Made by a program: the position numbers and the translations under genes. Below are positions 40,289-49,456 of a DNA stretch of 64,000 bases, in pieces (the first letter of the stretch is position 1; each line of letters opens with the position of its first letter). The DNA comes from Glaciimonas immobilis. Its GTDB lineage: Bacteria > Pseudomonadota > Gammaproteobacteria > Burkholderiales > Burkholderiaceae_D. The notes beneath the pieces were generated by a model. That model ran no database searches, had not been told where the DNA came from, and saw only the letters and a list, made by a program, of their open reading frames with translations. The stretch lies in contig NZ_JAAOZT010000009.1 of NCBI RefSeq assembly GCF_011947285.1, positions 434,001-498,000 of the forward strand. The letters run 5' to 3'.

Positions 40289-43012
40289 ATGAGCAAGACC
40301 CTCATCATCGCCGAGAAACCTTCTGTCGCGAACGACATCGCGAAGACTCTCGGCGGCTTCACCAAGCACGATGAGTACTTTGAGTCAGATGAATACGTGC
40401 TGTCATCCGCCGTCGGCCACCTGCTAGAAATCGCAGTGCCGGAAGAGTTTGACGTCAAGCGCGGTAAATGGACCTTTACCCATCTGCCGATGATTCCGCC
40501 TTATTTTGCGTTGAATCCGATCGCCAAGACAGAAGCGCGTCTCAAAGTACTCAATAAGCTAATCAAGCGCAAAGACGTTACCGCATTGATCAACGCCTGC
40601 GATGCCGGTCGTGAAGGTGAGCTGATTTTCCGTTTGATAGCACAACACGCCAAGGCCAAACAGCCAGTCAAGCGTCTGTGGCTGCAATCGATGACGCCGG
40701 GCGCTATTCGCGATGGGTTCGCCAATTTGCGCGCTGATGAAGACATGCTGCCATTGGCCGACGCAGCGCGTTGTCGCAGTGAAGCCGACTGGCTGATCGG
40801 TATCAACGGCACGCGCGCAATGACCGCGTTTAATTCGAAAGAAGGCGGTTTTTATCTGACCACCGTTGGTCGCGTACAAACGCCGACGCTCTCGATTGTG
40901 GTTGAGCGTGAAGAGAAGATCAAAAAATTTGTTCCGCGTGACTTCTGGGAAGTGCGCGCCGAGTTTATCTGCGCCGCCGGTATCTACGAAGGTCGCTGGC
41001 TTGATACGCAACACAAAAAAGTGGAGAACGATCCTGAGAAGCGCGCCGAACGCCTCTGGAGTCTGGCCGCCGCAGAGTCGATTGTTGCCGCTTGCCGCAA
41101 CAAGATGGGCAACGTTACGGAAGAGTCCAAGCCGACCACGCAAATGGCACCGGGCTTGTTCGACCTCACCAGTTTGCAGCGTGAGGCTAACTCGCGTTTT
41201 GGCTTCTCCGCTAAAAATACCCTCGGCCTTGCGCAGTCCTTGTATGAGCGACACAAAGTCCTGACCTATCCGCGTACCGATTCGCGCCATCTGCCGGAAG
41301 ATTACCTGAGCACGGTTAAAGAAACACTGGAGACCGTCTCTGAGAACAATAATTACCAGCAGTTTGCAGCGCAGATTTTGAATAAAGGCTGGGTTAAGCC
41401 GAACAAGCGGATTTTTGACAACAGCAAAATCAGTGATCACTTTGCGATCATCCCGACTACGCAGGCACCAAAGAATTTGTCCGAGCCTGAGCAAAAATTG
41501 TACGATCTGGTCACGCGTCGCTTCATGGCGGTGTTTTTCCCGGCAGCAGAATTTCAGGTAACGACGCGCTTTACCGAAGTGTCTGGCCATCAGTTCAAGA
41601 CTGAAGGCAAGGTCATGATTAATCCCGGCTGGCTGGCTATTTACGGCAAAGAAGTCGCGGATGAAAAAGACGCCGATAACAATGGCACATTGGTCGCAGT
41701 TGCCAAGGGCGAAAAAGTTAAGACCGACAAAGTCACTGCCAACGGCCTGGTCACCAAGCCACCAGCGCGCTACACGGAGGCCACGTTGCTGTCCGCGATG
41801 GAGGGTGCTGGCAAGTTGGTCGATGACGGCGAGTTGCGCGAAGCGATGGCCGGGAAGGGTCTGGGCACGCCAGCCACGCGTGCCGCCACCATCGAAGGAT
41901 TGATCTTCGAGCGCTATATGTTGCGCGAAGGTCGCGAACTGATTCCGACAGCCAAAGCATTTCAGCTGATGACGCTGTTGCACGGTCTGGGGGTGGATGA
42001 GCTGACCGAGCCTGAGTTGACCGGCGAGTGGGAACATAAGCTGTCGCTAATGGAAAAAGGCCAGATCACGCGCGAAGAATTCATGCGTGAAATAGCCCAG
42101 ATGACACAAACCATCGTCAAGCGCGCCAAAGAATACGATAACGATACAATCCCCGGCGACTACTCCACGCTGGTCGCACCTTGTCCAAATTGTGGCGCGG
42201 TAGTGAAAGAAAATTATCGCCGTTTCGCCTGTACCAAATGCGAATTCTCAATGAGCAAGACGCCGGGAAGTCGCCAGTTTGAGATTTCCGAAGTCGAAGA
42301 TTTGCTGATCAACCGGACCATCGGACCATTGCAAGGTTTCCGCTCCAAGATGGGACGACCGTTTGCAGCGATCCTTAAAATAAGTCGCGACGAAGAGATC
42401 AAAAACTTCAAGCTAGAATTCGACTTTGGTCAGAACGATCAGGAGGGCGAGAACGGCGAAGGCGTTGACTTCACTGGCCAGACGCCCGTCGGCCCCTGTC
42501 CTAAATGCGGCAATGGCGTATTTGAAATGGGCCTTGCATACGTTTGCGAAAAAACCGTCGCCAAGCCAAAAGAATGTGATTTCCGTAGCGGTCGTATCAT
42601 TTTGCAGCAAGAAATTTTGCCAGAGCAAATGGTCAAATTGCTTAACGAAGGGAAGACCGATTTGTTACCGGGTTTTGTCTCGCAACGCACGCGTCGACCG
42701 TTTAAGGCTTTCCTGGTAAAAGGCAAAGACGGCAAGGTTAGTTTTGAGTTTGAAGAGCGCAAAGCTAAAGCACCGGCCAAAGGGAAAGCCAAAGCGGCAG
42801 CGGTGGAAGGTGACGCGGACAGCGAGACTACTGTCGATGTAGCGGTAAAAGCGGTGGCTAAAAAAGCCGTCGTCAAGAAGGTCGCTGCCAAAAAACCGGC
42901 CGCCAAAAAGGCTCCCGTTAAGGCAGCAGCAAAGTCAGTGGTGAAGCCCACAGTGAAGCCCGCAGCCAAGCCAGCCGTGAAGCGCGTTATAGCGAAAGCC
43001 AAAGCCGCATAG
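40289..43012 (+). CDS. topB: DNA topoisomerase III
   Basis: A type IA topoisomerase that passes single strands and resolves recombination and replication intermediates. The 907-residue protein has the TOPRIM domain (MSKTLIIAEKPSVANDIAK, NACDAGREGELIFRLI with the metal-binding acidic residues) and the active-site Tyr at about 327 in LTYPRTDSRHLP, almost the same position as E. coli TopB. Two Cys zinc-binding modules follow (CPNC/CTKC near 630; CPKC/CEK/CDF near 735). The last 80 residues are an Ala/Lys/Pro-rich histone H1-like tail, a non-specific DNA-binding extension longer than in enterobacterial TopB. Confidence 0.96.
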   Translation: MSKTLIIAEKPSVANDIAKTLGGFTKHDEYFESDEYVLSSAVGHLLEIAVPEEFDVKRGKWTFTHLPMIPPYFALNPIAKTEARLKVLNKLIKRKDVTALINACDAGREGELIFRLIAQHAKAKQPVKRLWLQSMTPGAIRDGFANLRADEDMLPLADAARCRSEADWLIGINGTRAMTAFNSKEGGFYLTTVGRVQTPTLSIVVEREEKIKKFVPRDFWEVRAEFICAAGIYEGRWLDTQHKKVENDPEKRAERLWSLAAAESIVAACRNKMGNVTEESKPTTQMAPGLFDLTSLQREANSRFGFSAKNTLGLAQSLYERHKVLTYPRTDSRHLPEDYLSTVKETLETVSENNNYQQFAAQILNKGWVKPNKRIFDNSKISDHFAIIPTTQAPKNLSEPEQKLYDLVTRRFMAVFFPAAEFQVTTRFTEVSGHQFKTEGKVMINPGWLAIYGKEVADEKDADNNGTLVAVAKGEKVKTDKVTANGLVTKPPARYTEATLLSAMEGAGKLVDDGELREAMAGKGLGTPATRAATIEGLIFERYMLREGRELIPTAKAFQLMTLLHGLGVDELTEPELTGEWEHKLSLMEKGQITREEFMREIAQMTQTIVKRAKEYDNDTIPGDYSTLVAPCPNCGAVVKENYRRFACTKCEFSMSKTPGSRQFEISEVEDLLINRTIGPLQGFRSKMGRPFAAILKISRDEEIKNFKLEFDFGQNDQEGENGEGVDFTGQTPVGPCPKCGNGVFEMGLAYVCEKTVAKPKECDFRSGRIILQQEILPEQMVKLLNEGKTDLLPGFVSQRTRRPFKAFLVKGKDGKVSFEFEERKAKAPAKGKAKAAAVEGDADSETTVDVAVKAVAKKAVVKKVAAKKPAAKKAPVKAAAKSVVKPTVKPAAKPAVKRVIAKAKAA

Positions 43013-43089
43013 CGCTCTGTAGTCAGTACCCGGTCTCAGGCTTTACGCTAAGGGGATGATTGCGCCGATGTAAACATCATAGAAGTTGG

Positions 43090-43116
43090 CGCCCGGTGCC
43101 TTGCATCGGGCGTTTT
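43090..43116 (+). terminator. Intrinsic terminator after topB
   Basis: A ten-pair GC-rich stem (cgcccggtgc / gcatcgggcg, one G-T pair) with a three-base loop is followed by tttt. It lies about 80 bases after the topB stop. Confidence 0.8.
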
Positions 43117-43162
43117 GTATTCAAGCCAGAAAGTGTAAATAATTATGGATAGTCGTTCGTGG

Positions 43163-43741
43163 CTATTCACTTTTCTGATCGGGTACTTGATTGTAATCTC
43201 GTGCAATCTGCAGTACCTCTTCGAGATTTAATTTCACAGCGCTCATATTGCCTACGTAGCCCCCTAAAGCCTCGGTAGCACGCCTCTCTATTTCCTCGGC
43301 AGTAACGCGCCTATGCGAAATTAAATTTTCAATATCTCCTCTGTCAGGCCCTGAAAATCGTGCAATTTTGCTTACGATGAGGTCCACTGCACCCAACACA
43401 TATACATCGATATGGTCCGTGTCGACAGGCACTCTGATCGCATCCTGCTGATAGTCTTCGTGCATCAGGGCGAACGTGCTGTTATACGAAGCGTCGAGGA
43501 ATAATACATTGCCTTCCGCTGTTTCCACGAGGAAATCTGGCGGGATTAAAAATCGCTTTGAGAACTCCGCATCTACGTCCATCGTCACCCTACCCGCAGT
43601 ATAAAGATGCGTCGCCATCCCGCCTGCGATGATCATTTTGAGCGGCTCTTTCAGGTCCAGATGCTGGCCTAATTTTTTAACTAGTTCTACAAGACCGGTT
43701 GCGAGATCGGTATCGATATAAAAACGAATATCTTCTACCAT
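43163..43741 (-). CDS. DUF6036/AbiEii-like nucleotidyltransferase-fold protein
   Basis: A 192-residue protein with the pattern of the DUF6036 branch of minimal nucleotidyltransferases: IIAGGMATHLY followed by MDVDAEF (the GG...DxD active-site arrangement) and later YVLGAVDLIVSKIARFSGPDRGDIENLI, the LIxSKlxR...DxxDI block seen in this family and in AbiEii-type toxins. Its start overlaps the stop of the upstream gene by seven bases, so the two are translated together. A toxin-antitoxin role is plausible, but the family also includes proteins without a proven toxic activity. Confidence 0.75.
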   Translation of the reverse strand: MVEDIRFYIDTDLATGLVELVKKLGQHLDLKEPLKMIIAGGMATHLYTAGRVTMDVDAEFSKRFLIPPDFLVETAEGNVLFLDASYNSTFALMHEDYQQDAIRVPVDTDHIDVYVLGAVDLIVSKIARFSGPDRGDIENLISHRRVTAEEIERRATEALGGYVGNMSAVKLNLEEVLQIARDYNQVPDQKSE

Positions 43742-44079
43742 GTACGTCTCCCGGAAAGTTGACGTTCTAAAAGATTACGAACACGCGGCAGGTCTCGCAC
43801 CAGACCCGCCTGGACCACATCCGGAAAGGAGCGCGGTTGTAACGGTCGATGCGAATCAAAGTAAGTTTTTGTTAAGCTCTCTAATGCCGCTGCAACGGCC
43901 GGATGGGTGGTCTTGACCAGCTGTGCCACCAGACGAAATATATCCGCTTCATCCGCGCTTGCGGGAGACTTATTTTCGTTCGCAGCATTGACGCAGAGTT
44001 TAACGAGTGCGTCTTCGCTTTCTCTGGTCCACGCTGCCGATGGTGATTGCGTATCTGCAGACTTCATTTGACTGGTCAT
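43735..44079 (-). CDS. Small protein coupled to the nucleotidyltransferase gene (candidate antitoxin)
   Basis: A 114-residue, mostly helical protein of no family I recognise, with no signal peptide or membrane segment. Its C-terminal part is Arg-rich (RDLPRVRNLLERQLSGRRTW). The gene overlaps the next gene by seven bases, the tight arrangement usual for toxin-antitoxin pairs, and comes first, as antitoxins often do. The role is inferred from position only. Confidence 0.65.
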   Translation of the reverse strand: MTSQMKSADTQSPSAAWTRESEDALVKLCVNAANENKSPASADEADIFRLVAQLVKTTHPAVAAALESLTKTYFDSHRPLQPRSFPDVVQAGLVRDLPRVRNLLERQLSGRRTW

Positions 44080-44579
44080 AAATTTTCCCGTTCTTTCAGA
44101 TATTGCCGCTTGCGCGCCAAGCGCAATAACGCATTATTCTCTCATCCTACGCCTGCCTTCACGCATTTTGTATTAACGCGCGAGAGTACGCTCGCGTCGT
44201 CCAACAGTATCGTCCCTTTACTTGATTTTTAGAATAGGAAATTTTTAAATCTCTTTTTCGAGAATAATCTGTAGCGAAAATAAGAATTCACCTTAAAAAA
44301 TATAAGAATTTTCTTATATTAATAGGAGATGATTCTGAATTTCATATAAGACATTTCTTTTTTTGAATTAGAATATTCTATTTTTTTTATGCCTTAATAA
44401 TTTTTCGCTATTTCAGATAGTATTTCATTAAACCACTTATGTATTTATTAGTTGGTCAGTCGCCTGAACAATAATATTTATTATTATTATCTTATTATTC
44501 ATGTCTTTCATGCGGTGAAAACTACGCTGTCCACGCGACTTTATTACTGCATATGTAAAATTTACATCCCAATAAACAA
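44080..44579 (+). promoter_or_regulatory. AT-rich region upstream of the internalin-like gene
   Basis: A 500-base gap that changes from ordinary base composition to very AT-rich DNA from about 44230. It holds a 22-base AT palindrome (listed separately) and runs of T. No gene is seen. It is the divergent control region for the nucleotidyltransferase pair and the leucine-rich-repeat gene. Confidence 0.4.
44299..44320. repeat. Perfect AT palindrome, possible operator
   Basis: The arms aatataagaa and ttcttatatt are perfectly complementary around a two-base centre. The site lies about 260 bases before the leucine-rich-repeat gene in an AT-rich stretch. It could be a binding site for a dimeric regulator or a nucleoid protein; no T-rich tail or GC stem suggests a terminator. 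Confidence 0.5.
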
Positions 44580-46064
44580 ATGAAAAAATTAATTATTATT
44601 ACAGCTTTCCTGGCTGGAACCGTGCAAGCCCAGGAAGTGCAAATTCAGACTTCCAATTTAGGCGCGAGCTGCCCTGTTGGAAGTGGAACTAAAACTTTCG
44701 GAGAAATTTTTCCAGATAAAAATTTGGCACAAGCTGTCGCGGACATGATGGACATTACGGTTGAACATTCTGTTAACGCAGATAATTTGAAATATCTTTC
44801 CCGCTCTCCATTGAATTTTGACGGCAAGGGAATAACAAATCTGACCGGATTGGAATGTTTATCTGCTGCGAAAGAACTAACTTTGAGTCGTAATAATTTT
44901 TCAACTATCGATCAACTCGAAGGGATGACGAATTTGACCTATTTAAATATGGGTAATAACAATATTTTGAGCTTTTCACCATTAAAATATTTGGTTAATT
45001 TGCAATACCTGAATGTGACAAAAACGGTTTTATCTTCCCGTGGCTTGAAAGAATTTGAAACGCTCACTGATTTGCGTTCTTTAGATATTAGCTATAATCA
45101 TATTGATAAAATTTCTGTCCTGGAAAATTTTAAAAAATTGGAAATGCTCAAAGCGGATCACGCAGGAATAGTCGATATCGCACCGATAACCTGGCTAACC
45201 GGGCTGACCCATCTCGATATATCGGGAAACAAAATTCAAGACCTAAAAGCACTGGAAGAGTTGGCTTCATTAACCGCTTTGGATATTTCAATCAATCCGA
45301 TCACCTCGCTTTCACCGTTGCGAAGCTTGAAGAACCTGACTACGTTATACATGGGGGCGACCCAGACGACTAACCTGAATGCATTGGAGAACTTAACTAA
45401 CTTAGAGACATTAAGTGTGTTGGACAATAATATTACCCATATCAGTCCGTTAGCAGATTTGACCAATTTAACGAATTTAAGATTGTCTCATAACAATATC
45501 ACCGATATTGATGTGCTGAAAAATTTCGATAAAATGACTTATCTGTATGCGGGAACTAATAAAATTGCCGACATCAGTTCTTTAAAGAATATGGTTAATC
45601 TTAAGAAGCTGGATTTGCACGATAATGCTATCACTAGCATAGAAGCGGTAAGATCATTAACCGGTCTGGAGGGCCATATAAATTTATCAGGCAATCAAAT
45701 TACTAACGTTGAGCCATTGGCAGCGCTAGAAAAAATTACTAATGTTGATTTGGATCGGAATAACATTCTTGATTTGTCATCCTTAAAAATTCGTAACATT
45801 GCTGCCGAGGACCAAGTGATTGTATTGCCAGTGGCTAAAAATGTATTAACACCTACAGTTATTCATATAGAAAACGCGGCTGATATTACCGGCGATTCAA
45901 CGCCGATCACATTTACTTTCAATACAGAGGGAAAATATCAGGATGGTGAATTGCGTTGGGTATTGTCCGGCAATAATTCACTGACATTTAAAAGTGATGG
46001 CGCGGGAAGAACATTTTCTGGAAAAATTTCACAAAAAGTTCTCGCCGAAGTAACGCCGTCTTAA
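44580..46064 (+). CDS. Secreted internalin-like leucine-rich-repeat protein
   Basis: A 494-residue protein with a signal peptide (about 1-17, TVQAQE). Residues about 35-85 resemble the internalin cap (FGEIFPDKNLAQAV, then a region ending DGKGITNLTGLECL). From about 85 to 400 come some 14 repeats of about 22 residues of the internalin type, with LxxLxxLxLxxNxIxxI spacing (for example LTNLTNLRLSHNNITDIDVL). The last 80 residues look like an Ig-like beta domain. There is no LPXTG, transmembrane or lipobox anchor, so it is probably released or held non-covalently. The gene is AT-rich compared with its neighbours, which suggests acquisition. Such proteins bind host or other surface proteins; the ligand is unknown. 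Confidence 0.88.
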   Translation: MKKLIIITAFLAGTVQAQEVQIQTSNLGASCPVGSGTKTFGEIFPDKNLAQAVADMMDITVEHSVNADNLKYLSRSPLNFDGKGITNLTGLECLSAAKELTLSRNNFSTIDQLEGMTNLTYLNMGNNNILSFSPLKYLVNLQYLNVTKTVLSSRGLKEFETLTDLRSLDISYNHIDKISVLENFKKLEMLKADHAGIVDIAPITWLTGLTHLDISGNKIQDLKALEELASLTALDISINPITSLSPLRSLKNLTTLYMGATQTTNLNALENLTNLETLSVLDNNITHISPLADLTNLTNLRLSHNNITDIDVLKNFDKMTYLYAGTNKIADISSLKNMVNLKKLDLHDNAITSIEAVRSLTGLEGHINLSGNQITNVEPLAALEKITNVDLDRNNILDLSSLKIRNIAAEDQVIVLPVAKNVLTPTVIHIENAADITGDSTPITFTFNTEGKYQDGELRWVLSGNNSLTFKSDGAGRTFSGKISQKVLAEVTPS

Positions 46065-46200
46065 TCGGTGAAGTAAAAGTCGAGGGCGGTCACTGTATGA
46101 GGGCCTCCTCGCGCTTAACATTTGTTAAGTTATTGAAAAGTTTTTAGTCTTGAAAAATCGCACTTCAGGCGGCAAGTTCCTGGCAATGAACAGCCGCGAT

Positions 46201-46773
46201 TCATCCATCACGCTCACTCCCTTCAAGTCGCAACAAAAAAGCCTTCCGTTCAAGTCCGCCAGCGAACCCCGTCAATGCCCCCGAAGCGCCGACCACCCGA
46301 TGGCAAGGCACAATAATCGAGACCGGATTTCGTCCGATGGCCGTGCCAACCGCCCGCACCGCATTGGCCTTGCCGATTACTGCCGCATGATGGCCGTAGG
46401 TAGTCGATTGCCCAAACGGGATGGCGATTAATGCTTCCCATACAGAGCGCTGAAACGGCGTCCCTTGCAATGCCAGCGGCAGATCAAACTGTTGGCGAGT
46501 GCCGCCAAAGTATTCGTCGAGTTGTTGCGCCGCAAGCTGCAAGTGTAGATGATAGGGCTGATTTAGCCATCCATGTTTACCCTTGAAATGGCGGTGCTCT
46601 TCAAAATACATGCCACTCACGCCAGCGTCGGTTGCTGCAAGCAATAGCGTTCCAATCGGACTCTTGTGCTCAATGTAGTAGGTGATACTTTTGACGACGT
46701 TTTTCTTTGTGAAATTGTCTACATCTTTACGATTGAGGTCCGCATGATGGAGGATATCTGCTGAGATTTTCAT
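46201..46773 (-). CDS. ogt: Methylated-DNA-[protein]-cysteine S-methyltransferase
   Basis: A suicide repair protein that transfers alkyl groups from O6-alkylguanine to its own cysteine. The active site IIVPCHRVVGASG and the helix-turn-helix segment PFGQSTTYGHHAAVIGKANAVRAVGTA are intact. The ATG at 46773 overlaps the stop of the upstream Ada-AlkA gene (ATGA) and gives 190 residues; ATGs at 46785 and 46821 are alternatives inside that gene. Operon with the Ada-AlkA gene supports an alkylation-damage response. Confidence 0.94.
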   Translation of the reverse strand: MKISADILHHADLNRKDVDNFTKKNVVKSITYYIEHKSPIGTLLLAATDAGVSGMYFEEHRHFKGKHGWLNQPYHLHLQLAAQQLDEYFGGTRQQFDLPLALQGTPFQRSVWEALIAIPFGQSTTYGHHAAVIGKANAVRAVGTAIGRNPVSIIVPCHRVVGASGALTGFAGGLERKAFLLRLEGSERDG

Positions 46774-48380
46774 ATTGTTTGCCATAAAAGGAGTGCTGCG
46801 TACCCACGCCATGGTGCCCATGCGCCAGCGGCAGCAGCGAGTTGTTTTTCGGTCAGGCGTCCACCATCGTCGGCCATTGCCTTTTGCAGTCCCAGATCAC
46901 CCACAGGAAACGCATCGGGAAAACGTAAAGCGCGTAGTGCGATGTAGTGCGCGGTCCAGTTGCCGATGCCCGGAATCGCCGTCAATTGTGCGATGGTGTG
47001 TTCCAGCGAAGCGCCGGGTTTGACGCGCAGTTTGCCCTCGGCGGCATAGCGGGCCATATTTTGTATGGTCTGCGCACGGGACGCAGGAATACCAATTTCC
47101 GCCACCGCAGTAATAGAGAGATCTGCCAAAACCGCCGCATCCGGGAAATGATGGGTAACCGTCGGAAACGGCGTTTCAAATAGCATGCCAAAGCGGCTTA
47201 CGAGGCGCGCGGTTAATGTACTGGCACCAACCACGCTGACCTGTTGCCCCAATATCGCCCGCACCGCTAGTTCAAATGGCGTAAAAGTGCCGGGTACGCG
47301 AATCCCGGGCAGATGGGCGATACGCTGGGCCAGCGTGGGGTCCTGCCCTAAATGGGCGGTAATTAAAGCAGGATTCGCATCCAGATCAAACAGGTTGCGC
47401 ACCCGCGCCAGCAGCGGCATAAGCATCGGAGTCAAATTGGCAGAAATCTGTATTTCCAGTTGCTGTTTTTTAGCCAGATGGGTGACCCGTAACCACCCAT
47501 TGAGTTTGTCGATACAAACGCTGCGCAGATACGCAGGGTTACTCGCGGTGAGTAGCACCGATTCTACCCCGCGAATCAAGCGCGGCTGCAAATAGGCCAG
47601 TAGTTGCAGCCAGTCGAACGGAGGCCGATAAGCCAGGCGGACGGTCACGGCGTCTTCTGCCGATTGCTTGCCGATCGCAGGATCGCTTTTTCTGCGTAAC
47701 GCCGTGGGAGCCATGCCGTAGCGTGCATTAAACAGCGTATTGAAACGGCGAACGCTGCCAAAACCCGCTGCGTCGGCAAGCTGGGTCATCGGTAGCGCGG
47801 TCTCCTGCAATAGCTTTTTTGCGAATAATAAGCGTTGGGTTTGCGCCAGTTCAACCGGCGTGACGCCGAAATGCTGGACCAGCACCCGGCGTAACTGGCG
47901 CGATGAAAGACCGACTTCCTGGGCCAGCTTTTCTAGCGCGCTACTTTCCGTGTTATCAACGCTGTGTTTACTTTCGTCATCAATGACTGCCGCTTTGTTA
48001 TCGTCAGAATGGTGATTCAGCGCACCTGCGGTAATGCGCTGCCATACCGCATACGCAAGATTTTGCTGTAACGCGTAGGGTGCCATTTCTGGCCGGCAAC
48101 GCAGGCAAGGACGAAAGCCTGCTGCCTCTGCGGCAGCGGCGCCTTTATAGAATGTACAAGAAGAAGGGCGGGGCGTTTTGGCGGTGCAGATAGGGCGGCA
48201 ATAAATACCGGTGGTGCTGACTCCCACAAAAAAGACACCATCAAAGCGAATGTCTTTGGCAGACAGCGCGCGATAACAACTCTCGTCATTGAGAGATTCT
48301 GGTGTTGCATTCGCATCCTGCCGGATAAATTCAGGCGAGGTTAAATGCTTTGAGTGGACTAGATTGAGATCGGTTTCCAT
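46770..48380 (-). CDS. alkA: Ada regulatory domain fused to AlkA DNA-3-methyladenine glycosylase
   Basis: A 536-residue fusion. Residues about 30-100 are the Ada zinc domain that takes up methyl groups from phosphotriesters (FFVGVSTTGIYCRPIC, FRPCLRC giving the four Cys). Residues about 150-230 are an AraC-type helix-turn-helix (LSSRQLRRVLVQHFGVTPVE, DAAGFGSVRRFNTLFNARYG). From about 245 the AlkA glycosylase follows, with its N-terminal domain and helix-hairpin-helix (LTAIPGIGNWTAHYIALRAL) and the catalytic-type Asp in FPVGDLGLQ. It therefore combines damage sensing, transcription activation and removal of alkylated bases, and heads an operon with ogt. Confidence 0.94.
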   Translation of the reverse strand: METDLNLVHSKHLTSPEFIRQDANATPESLNDESCYRALSAKDIRFDGVFFVGVSTTGIYCRPICTAKTPRPSSCTFYKGAAAAEAAGFRPCLRCRPEMAPYALQQNLAYAVWQRITAGALNHHSDDNKAAVIDDESKHSVDNTESSALEKLAQEVGLSSRQLRRVLVQHFGVTPVELAQTQRLLFAKKLLQETALPMTQLADAAGFGSVRRFNTLFNARYGMAPTALRRKSDPAIGKQSAEDAVTVRLAYRPPFDWLQLLAYLQPRLIRGVESVLLTASNPAYLRSVCIDKLNGWLRVTHLAKKQQLEIQISANLTPMLMPLLARVRNLFDLDANPALITAHLGQDPTLAQRIAHLPGIRVPGTFTPFELAVRAILGQQVSVVGASTLTARLVSRFGMLFETPFPTVTHHFPDAAVLADLSITAVAEIGIPASRAQTIQNMARYAAEGKLRVKPGASLEHTIAQLTAIPGIGNWTAHYIALRALRFPDAFPVGDLGLQKAMADDGGRLTEKQLAAAAGAWAPWRGYAALLLWQTI

Positions 48381-48487
48381 GCGTTATTTATACGCCTTGG
48401 GAAGTAAGGCGTCTAGCCGTTTTCGGACATACATATAACGACCCGTGATCCACCCCGAGACCTTCTATGGGCGGAGCACAGAACTCG

Positions 48488-49456
48488 TCAGCAATCAGCA
48501 AACCGATCAGTGGCTCTGATGAGTTGATCCAGGATTCCCGGTTCCGTCACTGAATGTCCTGCATCGGGAACAATGATGAGTTCGCTTTGCGGCCATGCCT
48601 GATGTAGTTCCCACGCCGTTTGCGGCGGGCAAATAACGTCGTAACGACCTTGCACAATAATGCCGGGAATATTATGTAGTTTGCCCGCATTTAACAGCAG
48701 TTGGTCGGGCGCAAAAAAGCTCTTATTTACAAAATAGTGATTCTCAATGCGGGCAATCGCCAACGCGTGGTGGGCTTCCGAAAATTCGGCGACAAAATCA
48801 GGATTGGGTAACAAGCTAATCGCGTGGCCTTCCCACGTACTCCAGGCCTGGGCGGCTTCAAGTCGGATTACCTGATCGTCGGCATGTAACAAACGATGAT
48901 AGGCCGACATCAGGTCGCCGCGCTCGGCCTCCGCAACCGGGGCGATAAATCCTTGCCAGACTTCCGGAAATATCATCGAAGCGCCGTGTTGATAAAACCA
49001 GTCAAGCTCCTTTTGGCGAGATGTAAAAATGCCGCGCACAATTAATTCAGTCACCCGCTGCGGGTGCGCTTGCGCATATGCCAATGCCAGCGTGCTTCCC
49101 CACGATCCGCCAAAAACCTGCCAGCGCTCAATGTTTAACAATATACGCAGACGCTCTATATCGTCGACCAGATGCCATGTCGTATTTGCTTCCAGGTGCG
49201 CATGCGGGATACTGCGGCCACAACCGCGCTGGTCAAATAACACTACCCGGTACCGTCTCGGATCGAACAGGCGTCGATGATTCTCGTTACAACCTGCGCC
49301 CGGGCCGCCGTGTAGAAATATTACCGGCTTGCCTGCCGGATTGCCGCATTCCTCCCAATAAATGTGGTGACCTTCACCGACGTCCAGCAAATCATGCGCG
49401 TGGGGCGCAATAGGGGGATAAAAGCAGCGCAATTTTTCAGCCGGTAATGTCGTCAT
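48488..49456 (-). CDS. pip: Proline iminopeptidase (prolyl aminopeptidase)
   Basis: An alpha/beta-hydrolase that removes N-terminal proline from peptides. From the ATG at 49456 the product has 322 residues and begins MTTLPAEKLRCFYPPI; the open frame runs 22 codons further without similarity. Motifs: HGGPGAGCNENHRRLFDP (oxyanion hole), FDQRGCGRS, the nucleophile elbow GGSWGSTLAL, the acid in QGRYDVICPP and the catalytic His in PDAGHSV. Divergent from the lectin-like gene and downstream of the repair operon on the same strand. Confidence 0.95.
   Translation of the reverse strand: MTTLPAEKLRCFYPPIAPHAHDLLDVGEGHHIYWEECGNPAGKPVIFLHGGPGAGCNENHRRLFDPRRYRVVLFDQRGCGRSIPHAHLEANTTWHLVDDIERLRILLNIERWQVFGGSWGSTLALAYAQAHPQRVTELIVRGIFTSRQKELDWFYQHGASMIFPEVWQGFIAPVAEAERGDLMSAYHRLLHADDQVIRLEAAQAWSTWEGHAISLLPNPDFVAEFSEAHHALAIARIENHYFVNKSFFAPDQLLLNAGKLHNIPGIIVQGRYDVICPPQTAWELHQAWPQSELIIVPDAGHSVTEPGILDQLIRATDRFADC

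Noticed and set aside
40559-42037. A 492-codon open frame on the minus strand
   Set aside because: It lies wholly antisense to topB, whose motifs are unambiguous. The long shadow frame follows from topB codon usage, and the translated product resembles no protein.
42439-43002. Minus-strand frame rich in Ala, Thr and Phe
   Set aside because: It is the complement of the Ala/Lys repeat tail of topB, so its repetitive look is a by-product.
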